Of a stretch of 64,000 bases of DNA, positions 23,623-31,971 are shown piece after piece. The notes beneath the pieces were generated by a model, which worked only from the letters and a program-made list of their open reading frames with translations, was not told the DNA's origin and searched no databases. A program made the position numbers and the translations under genes. The stretch is from the NCBI GenBank assembly GCA_044361365.1, contig JBIKIW010000001.1, positions 1-64,000 of the forward strand. The letters run 5' to 3'. Origin of the DNA: JBIKIW01 sp044361365 (GTDB taxonomy: Bacteria; Patescibacteriota; JACMRA01). Position 1 is the first letter of the stretch; each line of letters begins with the position of its first letter.

Positions 23623-24636
23623 ATGAAAAAAATAATTTTTGTTTTTATTGTTTTATTACTATTAGCTTTATTTGTATTCGGTGGTTTTGTGCTGTATAAG
23701 AAATTTAAAATATCCGAAAACCAAAAGTCAGTAGCTAAAGTCTTTAACAACGAAATAAATGTTCAAAGAATTAAACCATCTCAAACTGATAAAGAAATTA
23801 ACGATCCGAATAATGATTATCTTGTGGCAACTTCTAAAATTTCAGAAAAAACAAATAAACTGGTTATTTTTCTTCCAGGGACTTTTGGCAATCCTGATGA
23901 CTACTCCTTGCTAAACTCATGGTTAGCAGATCAAGGTTATTATAGTATTTCTATTAGTTATCCAAATGATTCTGCAGTTGTGAGTGTTTGTAAAAACAGC
24001 TTTGACGAAGATTGTGCTGGTAAAATCAGAGAAGAGCGTTTTAGCGGCAAAGACAAAAGTGAATTGGTAAAAGTTAGCCAGTCTAATTCAATTGAAAATC
24101 GTATTCAAAAACTTTTAGTATACCTTAAGAAAAATGATAAAAACAACAACTGGTCACAGTTTTTAAAAAATGATGAGACTAATTGGTCAAATATTATTGT
24201 TTCTGGACATTCTCAGGGTGGTGGGATGGTAGCCTACATAGCTAAAAAAAGATTGGTTGATAGGGCGGTTATGTTTTCAGGGCCTGGAGATTGGGATTAC
24301 AAAACCGAAAAATCTTCTAAATGGCTTTACGAATCAAGTATAACTCCAGCAAACCGGTATTTTACAGTTAGGCACGTAAAAGAACCATCAACAGAAATCA
24401 TTCAGTCGAATTTTGAAGCTTTGGGTTTGTCAGAATTTGGTCCTGAAAAAGAATATACAGATTATTCTAGTCTAAATAATACACATCGGATATTACTAAA
24501 AATTGAACCAAAAGAAGCTAGTATAGGGATTTTTAACAATTTTCACTCTGCATCAGTTACTGACAAATTTACTCCAGTTGATAAAGATGGCAAGCCCATT
24601 TTAAATGATGTTTGGAAGTTTTTATTTTCAACCTAA
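23623..24636 (+). CDS. Membrane-anchored or secreted alpha/beta hydrolase (BPSS1187-like)
   Basis: The ATG at 23623 follows the cysS stop by 2 bases. The 337-residue product has an N-terminal hydrophobic anchor or signal (about residues 3-24) and an alpha/beta-hydrolase domain with VIFLPGTFGNPDDY (oxyanion strand), nucleophile SGHSQGGG (about residue 205), and a late His in FNNFHSASV. The layout resembles the BPSS1187-type serine hydrolases seen in secreted proteins. The substrate is unknown. It may be co-transcribed with cysS. It is a different family branch from the hydrolase domain embedded in ValRS. Confidence 0.7.
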   Translation: MKKIIFVFIVLLLLALFVFGGFVLYKKFKISENQKSVAKVFNNEINVQRIKPSQTDKEINDPNNDYLVATSKISEKTNKLVIFLPGTFGNPDDYSLLNSWLADQGYYSISISYPNDSAVVSVCKNSFDEDCAGKIREERFSGKDKSELVKVSQSNSIENRIQKLLVYLKKNDKNNNWSQFLKNDETNWSNIIVSGHSQGGGMVAYIAKKRLVDRAVMFSGPGDWDYKTEKSSKWLYESSITPANRYFTVRHVKEPSTEIIQSNFEALGLSEFGPEKEYTDYSSLNNTHRILLKIEPKEASIGIFNNFHSASVTDKFTPVDKDGKPILNDVWKFLFST

Positions 24637-24720
24637 AGTTAATTCTATTTACTATTCTAACTTGACAACCATACAACCAAAAGTATAAGTGCTGTTTGTA
24701 GATAAGAATTCAAATACAAA

Positions 24721-25110
24721 ATGCAAACTAAAAATTCTTCAAGCTTATCGAAAGTTAGTACCTATTCTTTAATAGTTAGTTTAGCTTTGGTTTTGTTTTC
24801 TTTAATTTCCTCACTGATTAGTTTTGTAGGCTCTTTTTTTATTTTTCAGTTTGGTTTTAAAGATAAATTTCTAGCTTTAGATTATACTCAGAAACTTAGC
24901 TCTGGTATTTTGGTGGTTGCTATTTTGATGGGGATTTCTTTATTTTCAGCCAACAATTTTTTGAGTGTTCGTATGGAAGAGATTGAAGAAAGTGTAGGTT
25001 CGGTTTTATTATCGATTTTATCACTCATTTTATCAACTCTACTATTGGTTCTTTTTTATTTTTCTTTTAGCTATTTTATCAGCTATTTAAGTACTCGTTT
25101 TTGGTCATAA
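24721..25110 (+). CDS. Small integral membrane protein, unknown function
   Basis: The 129-residue protein is almost entirely hydrophobic, with three to four spans (about residues 13-45, 60-80 and 88-120) and a short acidic loop (VRMEEIEESVG). There is no recognisable family motif. The stop is 1 base before the ATG of the next membrane protein, so the two are translationally coupled and may form a complex. Confidence 0.55.
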   Translation: MQTKNSSSLSKVSTYSLIVSLALVLFSLISSLISFVGSFFIFQFGFKDKFLALDYTQKLSSGILVVAILMGISLFSANNFLSVRMEEIEESVGSVLLSILSLILSTLLLVLFYFSFSYFISYLSTRFWS

Positions 25111-25111
25111 T

Positions 25112-25651
25112 ATGAAATTTAGTAACAACTTCAACTTCAATAGACGCACACTTTCTTCGTATTATGTGTCTATCTTAATAAGTTATTTTTTGATTCAGCT
25201 GATCGAGCCGCTGGTTAGAAGTTGGACGATCTTTTTTGCTAGCTATTTTGCGGTATCAGACTCTACAGCTTTTTTGTCCACCGGCAGACAATGGGTTATT
25301 TTTTTCATAATTTGTTTGCTTATTTTGATTTTAGTTAGGCAGTTTATTGCTGAACCTTTGACACTTTTTGTTGATACAGATGACGGAAAAGGTTGGGAAG
25401 CCTCCATTTTAGTTTTAGTTTTGCTCGGGTTTTATGCTTATCTACTAAATCAAATTTTTGAATATCCTATGCCTCGTGAATGGTGGTCTCCAAGTTGGTT
25501 GGTGAGATTATTAGGTGGTTATAGAGCTACTTATTTACCAGGAATTGCTAGAGCTAGCTACCAAGAAGAGTGGTGGCTTTTACCTTGGTTTTGGTTTTTA
25601 GCTCCAATCGGGATAATATTTGCACGCACTAAGATTGCGATTAAAGAATAA
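25112..25651 (+). CDS. Integral membrane protein, unknown function
   Basis: The 179-residue protein has four predicted spans (about residues 18-42, 63-85, 96-115 and 155-175) separated by short charged or Trp-rich loops (REWWSPSWLVRLLGG, SYQEEWW). The loop between the last two spans is Trp/Arg-rich. No catalytic motif is seen. It is coupled to the upstream 129-residue membrane protein. Confidence 0.55.
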   Translation: MKFSNNFNFNRRTLSSYYVSILISYFLIQLIEPLVRSWTIFFASYFAVSDSTAFLSTGRQWVIFFIICLLILILVRQFIAEPLTLFVDTDDGKGWEASILVLVLLGFYAYLLNQIFEYPMPREWWSPSWLVRLLGGYRATYLPGIARASYQEEWWLLPWFWFLAPIGIIFARTKIAIKE

Positions 25652-25747
25652 GTGGTGGTTAAATTTAATCAGATTAGGTTTTAATTATTTAAGATTTTGG
25701 TTACAAAAAAAACTAGAATTTTAAAGCTCTCAAGAGTTGTATTTTTC

Positions 25748-25776
25748 TTGACAAAACGCTGGTTTACAACTTTAAA
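25748..25776 (+). promoter_or_regulatory. Promoter of tRNA-Leu
   Basis: TTGACA at 25748-25753, a 17-base spacer and TTTAAA at 25771-25776 lie 13 bases before the mature tRNA-Leu. Confidence 0.65.
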
Positions 25777-25789
25777 TTAAGTTGATGTT

Positions 25790-25875
25790 GCCGTGGTGGC
25801 GGAATGGTAGACGCGAAGGACTTAAAATCCTTTGTCTTTACAGACGTGAGGGTTCGAGTCCCTCCCTCGGCACCA
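25790..25875 (+). tRNA. tRNA-Leu (anticodon UAA)
   Basis: It folds as a class II tRNA: acceptor GCCGTGG pairs with CCTCGGC with one U-U mismatch, anticodon stem AAGGA/TCCTT with loop CTTAAAA (anticodon TAA), a long variable arm, T-loop TTCGAGT, discriminator A and an encoded CCA. Confidence 0.95.
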
Positions 25876-25933
25876 ATAAAAAATCTTTTACTTAGAAGAA
25901 TTAACCGATTTCAAATATTTGATATTTTCATAA

Positions 25934-25960
25934 ACACCTTTTTTAGGGTGTATTTTTTTT
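25934..25960 (+). terminator. Intrinsic terminator after tRNA-Leu
   Basis: Stem ACACC/GGTGT with an A/T-rich loop is followed by eight T residues. It lies about 60 bases downstream of tRNA-Leu. Confidence 0.8.
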
Positions 25961-25973
25961 GTTTGAATTAAAT

Positions 25974-26002
25974 TTGCCTAAACCAAAATCTTACTATATA
26001 AT
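25974..26002 (+). promoter_or_regulatory. Promoter of the frameshifted gene at 26058
   Basis: TTGCCT at 25974-25979, a 17-base spacer and a perfect TATAAT at 25997-26002 lie 55 bases before the ATG at 26058. Confidence 0.7.
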
Positions 26003-26057
26003 AGTGGTAGTTGGCTAAAACTTTAGCTCAAAATAAATACAAAAACATATACAATTT

Positions 26058-26607
26058 ATGCCACAATTACCAGCAGTAGGTGCTACAGGATGGGGAACTA
26101 CCTTACATTTTTAGAAACAGCTCATGATAATACTACCAGTGCTACCAATAGTGGTAAAATCAAACCAGCAGGGATTATAGGAGGGACTGAAGGGCAGGTT
26201 TAACAACAACGGCAAGTGGAGTGCCTGCTTGGGGAAGTGCAGCTGGAGGTGGAAACCTTGATTTTTCAGCACCAAATTTGTTATTTCTTCAAAATGAAAC
26301 CTTAGTTGGAAATAGTATAGCAAATATTATTCCAGGAGATTCAACAAAAACAACTCTAGTAGGAATTGATTATTATGGCAATCTCGTTGCAGGAGCAACA
26401 TCGTCATATGTATCTACTACTTTAGTCAAAAATGGAACTTTCGTACCATTTGACGCAAGAATAGGCTATATGACCTACAACGTAACATTTGGTTGGTACA
26501 TGAAAGAAACCTTAAGTTTCCCTTTTAAAGTTGCTTCTAATCAGGTTATTAGGTTTATTACAGATGCTAATGTTCAGAGCATGACGCTTCAGCTTAGATG
26601 GGTTTAA
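26058..26607 (+). pseudogene. Gly/Thr-rich protein interrupted by two frameshifts
   Basis: The ATG at 26058 opens MPQLPAVGATGWGTTL and stops at 26112. The sense continues in the -1 frame (FLETAHDNTTSATNSGK...GGTEGQ) and then again in the -1 frame (GLTTTASGVPAWGSAAGGG...) to a stop at 26607. Joined, it gives about 180 residues with a beta-rich C-terminal half. Both shifts are equivalent to a single lost base, one beside a T5 run. Composition (Gly, Thr, Ser, Asn) recalls phage fibre or surface proteins, but no family is recognised. A strong promoter precedes it. Decay, sequencing indels or programmed -1 slippage are all possible. Confidence 0.5.
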
Positions 26608-26638
26608 TAAATATCAAGCAACTCTCATACCCAGAAAT

Positions 26639-27193
26639 TTGAGCAGAATCGATTGTAATTTTTGTATTAAAATAGCTTTGACAGAAATTTTAGGGATAAA
26701 TAAAACAAAAAAAGCCTTGACTCAAACTTTCCCCTTCCAAATCCGTGGCGACTCTATGTTTCCCACACTCAAAAACCTTCAGGAGGTGGAGATTGTGGCT
26801 ATTAGTTCAGATGAATCGATCGATCGTGGTGATATCGTGGTTTTTAGTTTGGATACAGATTCCTCCAAAACCGCCGACCAAAAACTTTGGCATGTAAAAA
26901 GGATTATCGGCTTGCCAGGTGAGCAAGTAATTTTTAGAAATGGTTCAGCTTGGACTAAAAACTCTCTAAACGAAGAATCTCAGTTAGATGAGTCTTATCT
27001 TCAAAACGATTCTAGCTACAAATTAGGGATCAGAAATTATACTGAAAATGGTAAAGGAAATGTGGACTATTTTGAGCCTATTTTAGACCGTAATCAATTT
27101 TATGTGTTGGGTGATAACCGCACAGGAAGTAGTGATTCTAGAAATTTTGGAGCTATTGATGTTGGTTTAATCAAATTCAGAGTGGTGGTTTGA
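26639..27193 (+). CDS. S26-family peptidase (signal-peptidase-I-like) without membrane anchor
   Basis: The protein of about 184 residues from a TTG start has the S26 catalytic boxes: RGDSMFPTL with the Ser nucleophile, HVKRIIGLPGE with the Lys base, and YVLGDNRTGSSDSRNFG. Signal peptidase I normally begins with one or two membrane spans. Here the 35 residues before the Ser box are not hydrophobic enough to be a span. It may be a soluble S26 enzyme like the nickel superoxide dismutase maturation protease, or an N-terminally truncated LepB. No ATG is available, so the true start is uncertain. It ends at the base next to the convergent transaldolase gene. Confidence 0.7.
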   Translation: MSRIDCNFCIKIALTEILGINKTKKALTQTFPFQIRGDSMFPTLKNLQEVEIVAISSDESIDRGDIVVFSLDTDSSKTADQKLWHVKRIIGLPGEQVIFRNGSAWTKNSLNEESQLDESYLQNDSSYKLGIRNYTENGKGNVDYFEPILDRNQFYVLGDNRTGSSDSRNFGAIDVGLIKFRVVV

Positions 27194-28057
27194 TTACCCC
27201 AACAAATTCTCCCAATCTTTAACGAATTTTATTAGCCCTTCTTCGGTTTGAGAATTGTAAATGTCATAACTTTCCCAAGGTTTGTTTAGATCAATTTCTT
27301 GGTATTTTGGCTCGGTTAGACTTGGTGAACTTAGATCAAGATGAGCGGGAATTTCGAGACCTGCTTTTTTCCATTCTAAAATTAGTGGCAGTGAAACTGT
27401 GATTATTTCTGGTTTGGTAATTAAAGAAGCTTGAAACTGAGCTAAACTTCTAAAACTAGCTGCCAAAACATGCACATGACCATCGCCCTTTTTGTACAAT
27501 TTTAGTACATTTTCGAGTTGAGTTATGCCGTTGATATGATTATCAAAAAGTCTGCCGATAAAAGATGAATAAAAAACATCTCCAGGTTTTGCTCCCAAAG
27601 TTGCTGCATAAACTGCCGCTGCCTGCTCTGAGGTAAAACAGAGTGTCATGTTTACTCTTCCACCTTTTTTGACAAATGCTTCGCTAGCTCCAAGTCCAGC
27701 TTTGGTAGTTGGGAATTTGATGTGGGCATTTGGAATCCAAGCAAACATTTCTTCAGCTTGTTTGAGTAAATCTTCTTTGGTAGAATCAGGTTTGGCATCG
27801 ACTTCGATTGAAACCGAACCTTGTGGAATTAAGCTAGAGATTTCTTGGATAATTTCTTTGTAAAAACCGTTTAAAGATTCTTTGGTAAGTTTTTGACCAC
27901 TTTGAATTTTTTTCTGAATTTGGGGGTTTTTAGTTACAAGTGAGGGGTTGGTAGTTTGTCCGTCCAAAAAACCAAGTTCGGCTAGGGCTGTACGAGTTTC
28001 AGCTGGATCACCTGAGTCTAAAAATATTTTGGATTGTAAGTTGTTTGGCTTGTTCAT
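27194..28057 (-). CDS. tal: Transaldolase
   Basis: The 287-residue TIM barrel has TTNPSLV near the N-terminus, the Schiff-base Lys in NAHIKFPTT, and the phosphate-binding end of the barrel around FYSSFIGRLFDNH. It transfers dihydroxyacetone units in the non-oxidative pentose phosphate pathway. Length is between the small TalC/FSA group (about 220) and the classical enzymes (about 320). It is one of few carbon-metabolism genes in the window. Start is supported by the FLDSGDPAE strand close behind. Confidence 0.85.
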   Translation of the reverse strand: MNKPNNLQSKIFLDSGDPAETRTALAELGFLDGQTTNPSLVTKNPQIQKKIQSGQKLTKESLNGFYKEIIQEISSLIPQGSVSIEVDAKPDSTKEDLLKQAEEMFAWIPNAHIKFPTTKAGLGASEAFVKKGGRVNMTLCFTSEQAAAVYAATLGAKPGDVFYSSFIGRLFDNHINGITQLENVLKLYKKGDGHVHVLAASFRSLAQFQASLITKPEIITVSLPLILEWKKAGLEIPAHLDLSSPSLTEPKYQEIDLNKPWESYDIYNSQTEEGLIKFVKDWENLLG

Positions 28058-28198
28058 ATTTTGCTAAAATTAAATTAGTATAAAATTGAAACTTATCTCT
28101 CGCCATTTTTCTGTCAATGGAAATTTGTAGTTCTGAATTGAGTTTTATTCGCACAAACTTGCTAATTTTTTAAAGCCAGGTTTTAGTAGATTTGAATT

Positions 28199-29191
28199 AT
28201 GGATTTTGACCCCAAAGAAATTATCAAAAACTTGCCTCACGAGCCTGGAGTTTATCGTTTTTATTCTTCCAGTGAAGATCCACTTTATATCGGAAAAGCT
28301 AAAGACCTCAAAAACCGAGTTAGTAGTTATTTTCAAGATGGGCGTCCTAAAAACCAGCGACTAAGTTTGATGATTTCTCAGATTGAAAGGATTGAATATA
28401 CTGTTGTAAAAACTGAAAAAGAAAGCCTAATTTTGGAGGCAAATTTGATCCACAAACTTCAGCCAAAATACAATATTTTACTCAAAGATGATCGTAATTA
28501 TTTGTATGTGCGGCTGACGAACGCCGATCCGATTCCAGGATTTTTCTTGACCCGCAGAAAATACGACCCACGAAGTGACTATTTTGGTCCATACACCAAG
28601 TTAAGCGGAATAGTCCAAACCATGAGGACTTTAAGGCTTATTTTTCCGTACTGCCAAGAAAAATTTCCCAAAAAAAAAGCTTGTAGTTATGTGGGGATTA
28701 AGCAGTGCGATGGAATTTGTGCGGGGCTTGAAAGCAAACAGGATTATCTCAAAAAATTAGATCAAATTAAAAATATTTTGAGTGGGAAAATTGAACCAGC
28801 CGAAAACTTTTTGACCCAAAAAATGCAAGAAGCGGTGGCAACTCAAAACTTTGAACTAGCGGCACTTTGGAGGGATAGATTAAAAATGCTTAAAGAAACC
28901 ATCGCCGATCAAAAGATAATTTTGCCACACCCGCAAGATCTGGATTTGGTGACTTTGGTGGTGGACGAACCGGACGGAAATGGCTTGCAAATCGGAAGTG
29001 TTTTTGTGCAAACAATTAGAGAAGGGAAGATTATTAATGTGAACAATTTTTTGCTTAGCGGAAGTGAAGAAGAGAGTCAGGAAAATTCTGCAAATTCATT
29101 TTTAGAAAGATTTTTGGTGTCGTATTATTCGTCTCGAACTGAAAATGCTCCGGTTTTGGTGCAATCTTTTTATAGACAAAATGAGATTTAA
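28199..29191 (+). CDS. uvrC: UvrC N-terminal half (GIY-YIG nuclease), lacking the RNase H half
   Basis: UvrC makes both cuts around DNA lesions. The 330 residues cover the GIY-YIG domain (PGVYRFYSS...LYIGKAKDLKNRV), the Cys-containing middle (CSYVGIKQCDGICAG) and the UVR motif that binds UvrB (QNFELAALWRDRL). The frame stops just before the DISHxQG segment that starts the RNase H-like 5'-incision domain; that domain and the helix-hairpin-helix are absent downstream, where trpA follows at once. A Cho-like protein with only the 3' cut is possible, or the second half may be encoded elsewhere. Confidence 0.85.
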   Translation: MDFDPKEIIKNLPHEPGVYRFYSSSEDPLYIGKAKDLKNRVSSYFQDGRPKNQRLSLMISQIERIEYTVVKTEKESLILEANLIHKLQPKYNILLKDDRNYLYVRLTNADPIPGFFLTRRKYDPRSDYFGPYTKLSGIVQTMRTLRLIFPYCQEKFPKKKACSYVGIKQCDGICAGLESKQDYLKKLDQIKNILSGKIEPAENFLTQKMQEAVATQNFELAALWRDRLKMLKETIADQKIILPHPQDLDLVTLVVDEPDGNGLQIGSVFVQTIREGKIINVNNFLLSGSEEESQENSANSFLERFLVSYYSSRTENAPVLVQSFYRQNEI

Positions 29192-29972
29192 AAATTTGGA
29201 TTACAAAACTATGCCAAGATTAATGACGCACCTGGTCGCCAATTTCCCTGATCCAAAAGGGTATCAAGAGGCTCTACAAACCATGCTAGAATTTGATGTG
29301 GACTACTTAGAAATTCAACTCCCTTTCAACCACCCAGTAGGAGACGGACCAACAATTTATCAGGCAAACCAAGTCGCTCTGGAAAATCACCTAACTCTAC
29401 AAGAACTTGTTCAGAATTCAGCTCAGTTAAAATCTAAAATTAAAAGCAAAACCAAGCTAATTTTGATGACTTACCTAACGCCAGTTTTAGCTTATGGAAT
29501 GGCAAATTTGGGTGAGCTACTAAAAGAAAATGATTTTTTTGGAGTCATAATTCCAGACCTTCCTTTTGGATCTCCTGAACATTTGGAACTGCACGCAGCT
29601 AACCCTAAACTAGAAATAATTCCGCTAATTTCACCACTTACAAATATAGATAGATTAAACTTTATCAAACAATTTCTAATCCCAAATCAAGTAGTTTATG
29701 CAACAGCTAGAAAGGGTCAAACTGGAAACGGCTCAGATCTGGATAATCCTGAAATTCAGAAATATTTTAGTTTTTTAAAGGAAAATTTAGAAGGGTTTGA
29801 AATCGCAGTTGGGTTTGGAATTGCCCACAAAACTCAGGTAGATTTTTTGAGTGAATTAAATTTTATTTCAGTTATCGGCTCAGAAATTGTACGCAGGCTC
29901 GAAGCCGCTCAAAAAGAAGGCGGATTATATCAAAAAGCTGTGGAGGGTTTTTTACATGGGGTTTTGGGGTAG
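29181..29972 (+). CDS. trpA: Tryptophan synthase alpha subunit
   Basis: The TIM-barrel protein has the catalytic Glu in YLEIQLPFNHP and Asp in VGDGPTIYQA, plus the phosphate-binding end FEIAVGFGIAHK. TrpA cleaves indole-glycerol phosphate to indole for TrpB. I give the ATG at 29181, which overlaps the uvrC end by 11 bases; an ATG at 29211 is also possible. No trpB or other trp gene is in the window, which is unusual because TrpA works poorly alone. It occupies the place where the missing half of uvrC would be. Confidence 0.85.
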   Translation: MRFKNLDYKTMPRLMTHLVANFPDPKGYQEALQTMLEFDVDYLEIQLPFNHPVGDGPTIYQANQVALENHLTLQELVQNSAQLKSKIKSKTKLILMTYLTPVLAYGMANLGELLKENDFFGVIIPDLPFGSPEHLELHAANPKLEIIPLISPLTNIDRLNFIKQFLIPNQVVYATARKGQTGNGSDLDNPEIQKYFSFLKENLEGFEIAVGFGIAHKTQVDFLSELNFISVIGSEIVRRLEAAQKEGGLYQKAVEGFLHGVLG

Positions 29973-30626
29973 GGGTGGGTTAGGCTGATCTTTGTTTTCA
30001 TGATTATCTAGCTCGTCAATATGAAACCCAAATTTTGGCAAAGCTTTGTCTCGAAGGTGAAGACACATAACACTTAAAACATCTTCCAAACTGTATCCTT
30101 TTTTATAAATATAATCCTTAATCGGGATAAAGTCGTCTTGGCTAGAGTATGGAGTTAAGACGGTGAGAGTGTAAGATTGAACATCATACGCACTTTTCGG
30201 ATTTAGACTCCGCATAGATTCTGTAAGACTATCAAAATATTTATCTACATACTTGTCGCCACCAGAATCAGTCAACAGACTTATACCTTCATCTGTTAGT
30301 TTTAACGGACTGTTATTTGCCATAAGACCTTTGTTAACTTTCTTACTACTAAAGACTACCATCTTAATTTCTGTAAAACTGACTTCAATTGTTCTAATTT
30401 CTCTGATCAAGTCATCTTTGTTTGTGTCTACTTTACTACTTAAACTGTCTAACTTGCCTTCAAAGCTATTAAATTTTCCGTTAACTTCGTTTTTTAGCTC
30501 TTTCAGCTGATCCTTCACACCTTTTATGCTTTCATTCAAAGCTCCAAAAAAGTAAAACCCACCACCTACTGTAACAAGTAAGCTAATTAAGGTGCTAACT
30601 AAACTAAAGATAATTGATACATCCAT
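29952..30626 (-). CDS. Membrane-anchored coiled-coil protein, unknown function
   Basis: The 224-residue protein has one N-terminal membrane span (about residues 5-28), then a coiled coil of about 60 residues (LKELKNEVNGKFNSFEGKLD...), then a globular domain of about 110 residues beginning near SPLKLTDEGISLL. It ends in a Pro/Asn-rich tail. The last 21 bases overlap the end of trpA on the opposite strand. The family is not recognised; the globular part has no visible catalytic residues. Confidence 0.55.
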   Translation of the reverse strand: MDVSIIFSLVSTLISLLVTVGGGFYFFGALNESIKGVKDQLKELKNEVNGKFNSFEGKLDSLSSKVDTNKDDLIREIRTIEVSFTEIKMVVFSSKKVNKGLMANNSPLKLTDEGISLLTDSGGDKYVDKYFDSLTESMRSLNPKSAYDVQSYTLTVLTPYSSQDDFIPIKDYIYKKGYSLEDVLSVMCLHLRDKALPKFGFHIDELDNHENKDQPNPPLPQNPM

Positions 30627-30733
30627 AAAATTTACTATAAAATTATTATATACTTTTTGTTAATTGGGAATTTGCTTAATAGGGTACATCAAAACGCTCT
30701 TAGTCAAATTTATTTTTTCAACATTTATTTATT

Positions 30734-31342
30734 TCAAATTTTTGCAAACTGCTCTTTACCTAGTTTTTCCAAAACATCAAAATCAGTTTTTGTGCCTGAC
30801 TGAGTATTTGTAATAAAAACATTTTCTTTTATTGCCATTATAAAAACGGGCTTTTCAGGTTCAATTATAAACCCAATACATTTTTCACCTACATCGCATG
30901 GTAATTCTTGTGCGGTTGGCACAGCCTTTTTAACCTCGCTTTTCGCATCATTTAATTGTAGTGATAGATCCGAACCTTCTTTATAGACTGATACTGATTG
31001 TTCAACCACTGAGTACAATCCTTGTACTTTTTCACTTGTACTTACGGTTGTAGTATAACCTTTTAGCCAATAATCTTTTGCTCCCTGTGAAATCTCGTCT
31101 TTGCTTCTTGGAGAATTAGAGACCAAGAAAGTATAATCTTTAAGCCCACCTTCTTTTTCATTAACAATTATTTTTTTTGGGTCTCTAGCTTCCACATTAA
31201 TTTTTGACGAACTGCTAGACGTAGCAACTGATGCTTTATCATCTTTTTTAGCGATATTTTGTTGGCTGTAAAAATAGATACCCCCACCAGCAACGCTGAT
31301 AAACAAAACCACACCTAAGATAATAACTATTATTTTATTCAT
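30734..31342 (-). CDS. Membrane-anchored extracytoplasmic protein, unknown function
   Basis: I chose the ATG giving MNKIIVIILGVVLF, eight codons inside a longer frame, because it places the signal-anchor (about residues 3-24) at the N-terminus. A Ser-rich linker (ATSSSSSK) follows, then about 150 residues with two Cys (ELPCDVGEKCIGF) that could form a disulphide outside the cell. The C-terminus is a simple alpha/beta segment. Anchor-plus-Ser-linker design recurs in several proteins of this window. No family is recognised. Confidence 0.5.
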   Translation of the reverse strand: MNKIIVIILGVVLFISVAGGGIYFYSQQNIAKKDDKASVATSSSSSKINVEARDPKKIIVNEKEGGLKDYTFLVSNSPRSKDEISQGAKDYWLKGYTTTVSTSEKVQGLYSVVEQSVSVYKEGSDLSLQLNDAKSEVKKAVPTAQELPCDVGEKCIGFIIEPEKPVFIMAIKENVFITNTQSGTKTDFDVLEKLGKEQFAKI

Positions 31343-31511
31343 AAATTGCAACAAATTTTCAAACACCTTATAAAATAGGGTTTGCTTTAAATTGTCAAGG
31401 TTTTAGCCGCTCAATTTCAACAAGTTTGTTGCCCCCCAAAAAACCATCACCACCTTTGATTTAAGTCACGATTTTGGCCTTATCTAGCTAAAAAATTGAT
31501 TTGGCTGTGAA

Positions 31512-31859
31512 CTACAAACTTTTACTTTCATACTTTTCCCCATAACTTTTGATAGCCTCTACTATAAGATGTAAGTCTGTGCCTTTTTGGGTTAAGCTGT
31601 ATTCCACGCGGGGAGGGATTTCTGGGAATGAAACTCGTGTTAAAATATTTTCAGATTCTAGTAATTTTAACCTCTGAACAAGGGTTGAAGAGCTAATACC
31701 TTTTAGGGATTCTAAGAGTTCGTTAAACCTTTTTGCACCTTTCAAAAGGTCTCGAATAATCAAAAGTGTCCAAATATCGCCAATTATTTTACTAGCCGCC
31801 GCCATTGGGCAATATCCATTGATTTCTTTGTGTTCAGTAGATTTTTTGATTTTCAGCAT
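31512..31859 (-). CDS. HxlR-family transcriptional regulator
   Basis: The 115-residue winged-helix protein has the HxlR pattern: YCPMAAASKIIGDIWTLLIIRDLL, then RFNELLESLKGISSSTLVQRLKLLE as the recognition helix-turn-helix, then the wing PRVEYSLTQKG. The family has the MarR-like fold and often responds to aldehydes or redox stress through the N-terminal Cys, which is present here. A perfect 12-base palindrome lies 13 bases upstream, a likely autoregulatory operator. A VOC-family gene lies just upstream on the same strand and may be its target. Confidence 0.85.
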   Translation of the reverse strand: MLKIKKSTEHKEINGYCPMAAASKIIGDIWTLLIIRDLLKGAKRFNELLESLKGISSSTLVQRLKLLESENILTRVSFPEIPPRVEYSLTQKGTDLHLIVEAIKSYGEKYESKSL

Positions 31860-31872
31860 ATTCTATAGGTTT

Positions 31873-31884
31873 GTAGTTAACTAC
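31873..31884. promoter_or_regulatory. Palindromic operator candidate GTAGTTAACTAC
   Basis: This perfect 12-base palindrome lies between the HxlR gene and the upstream VOC gene, 13 bases before the regulator's start codon. Position and symmetry fit binding by an HxlR dimer. Confidence 0.5.
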
Positions 31885-31971
31885 TGTTACATTAAATTAA
31901 TCAAATTGGCAAGTTTATCAGCAATCTATTCTGATTTCTCGTTTGTGATTTTATACTAAATCTGGCTATAT

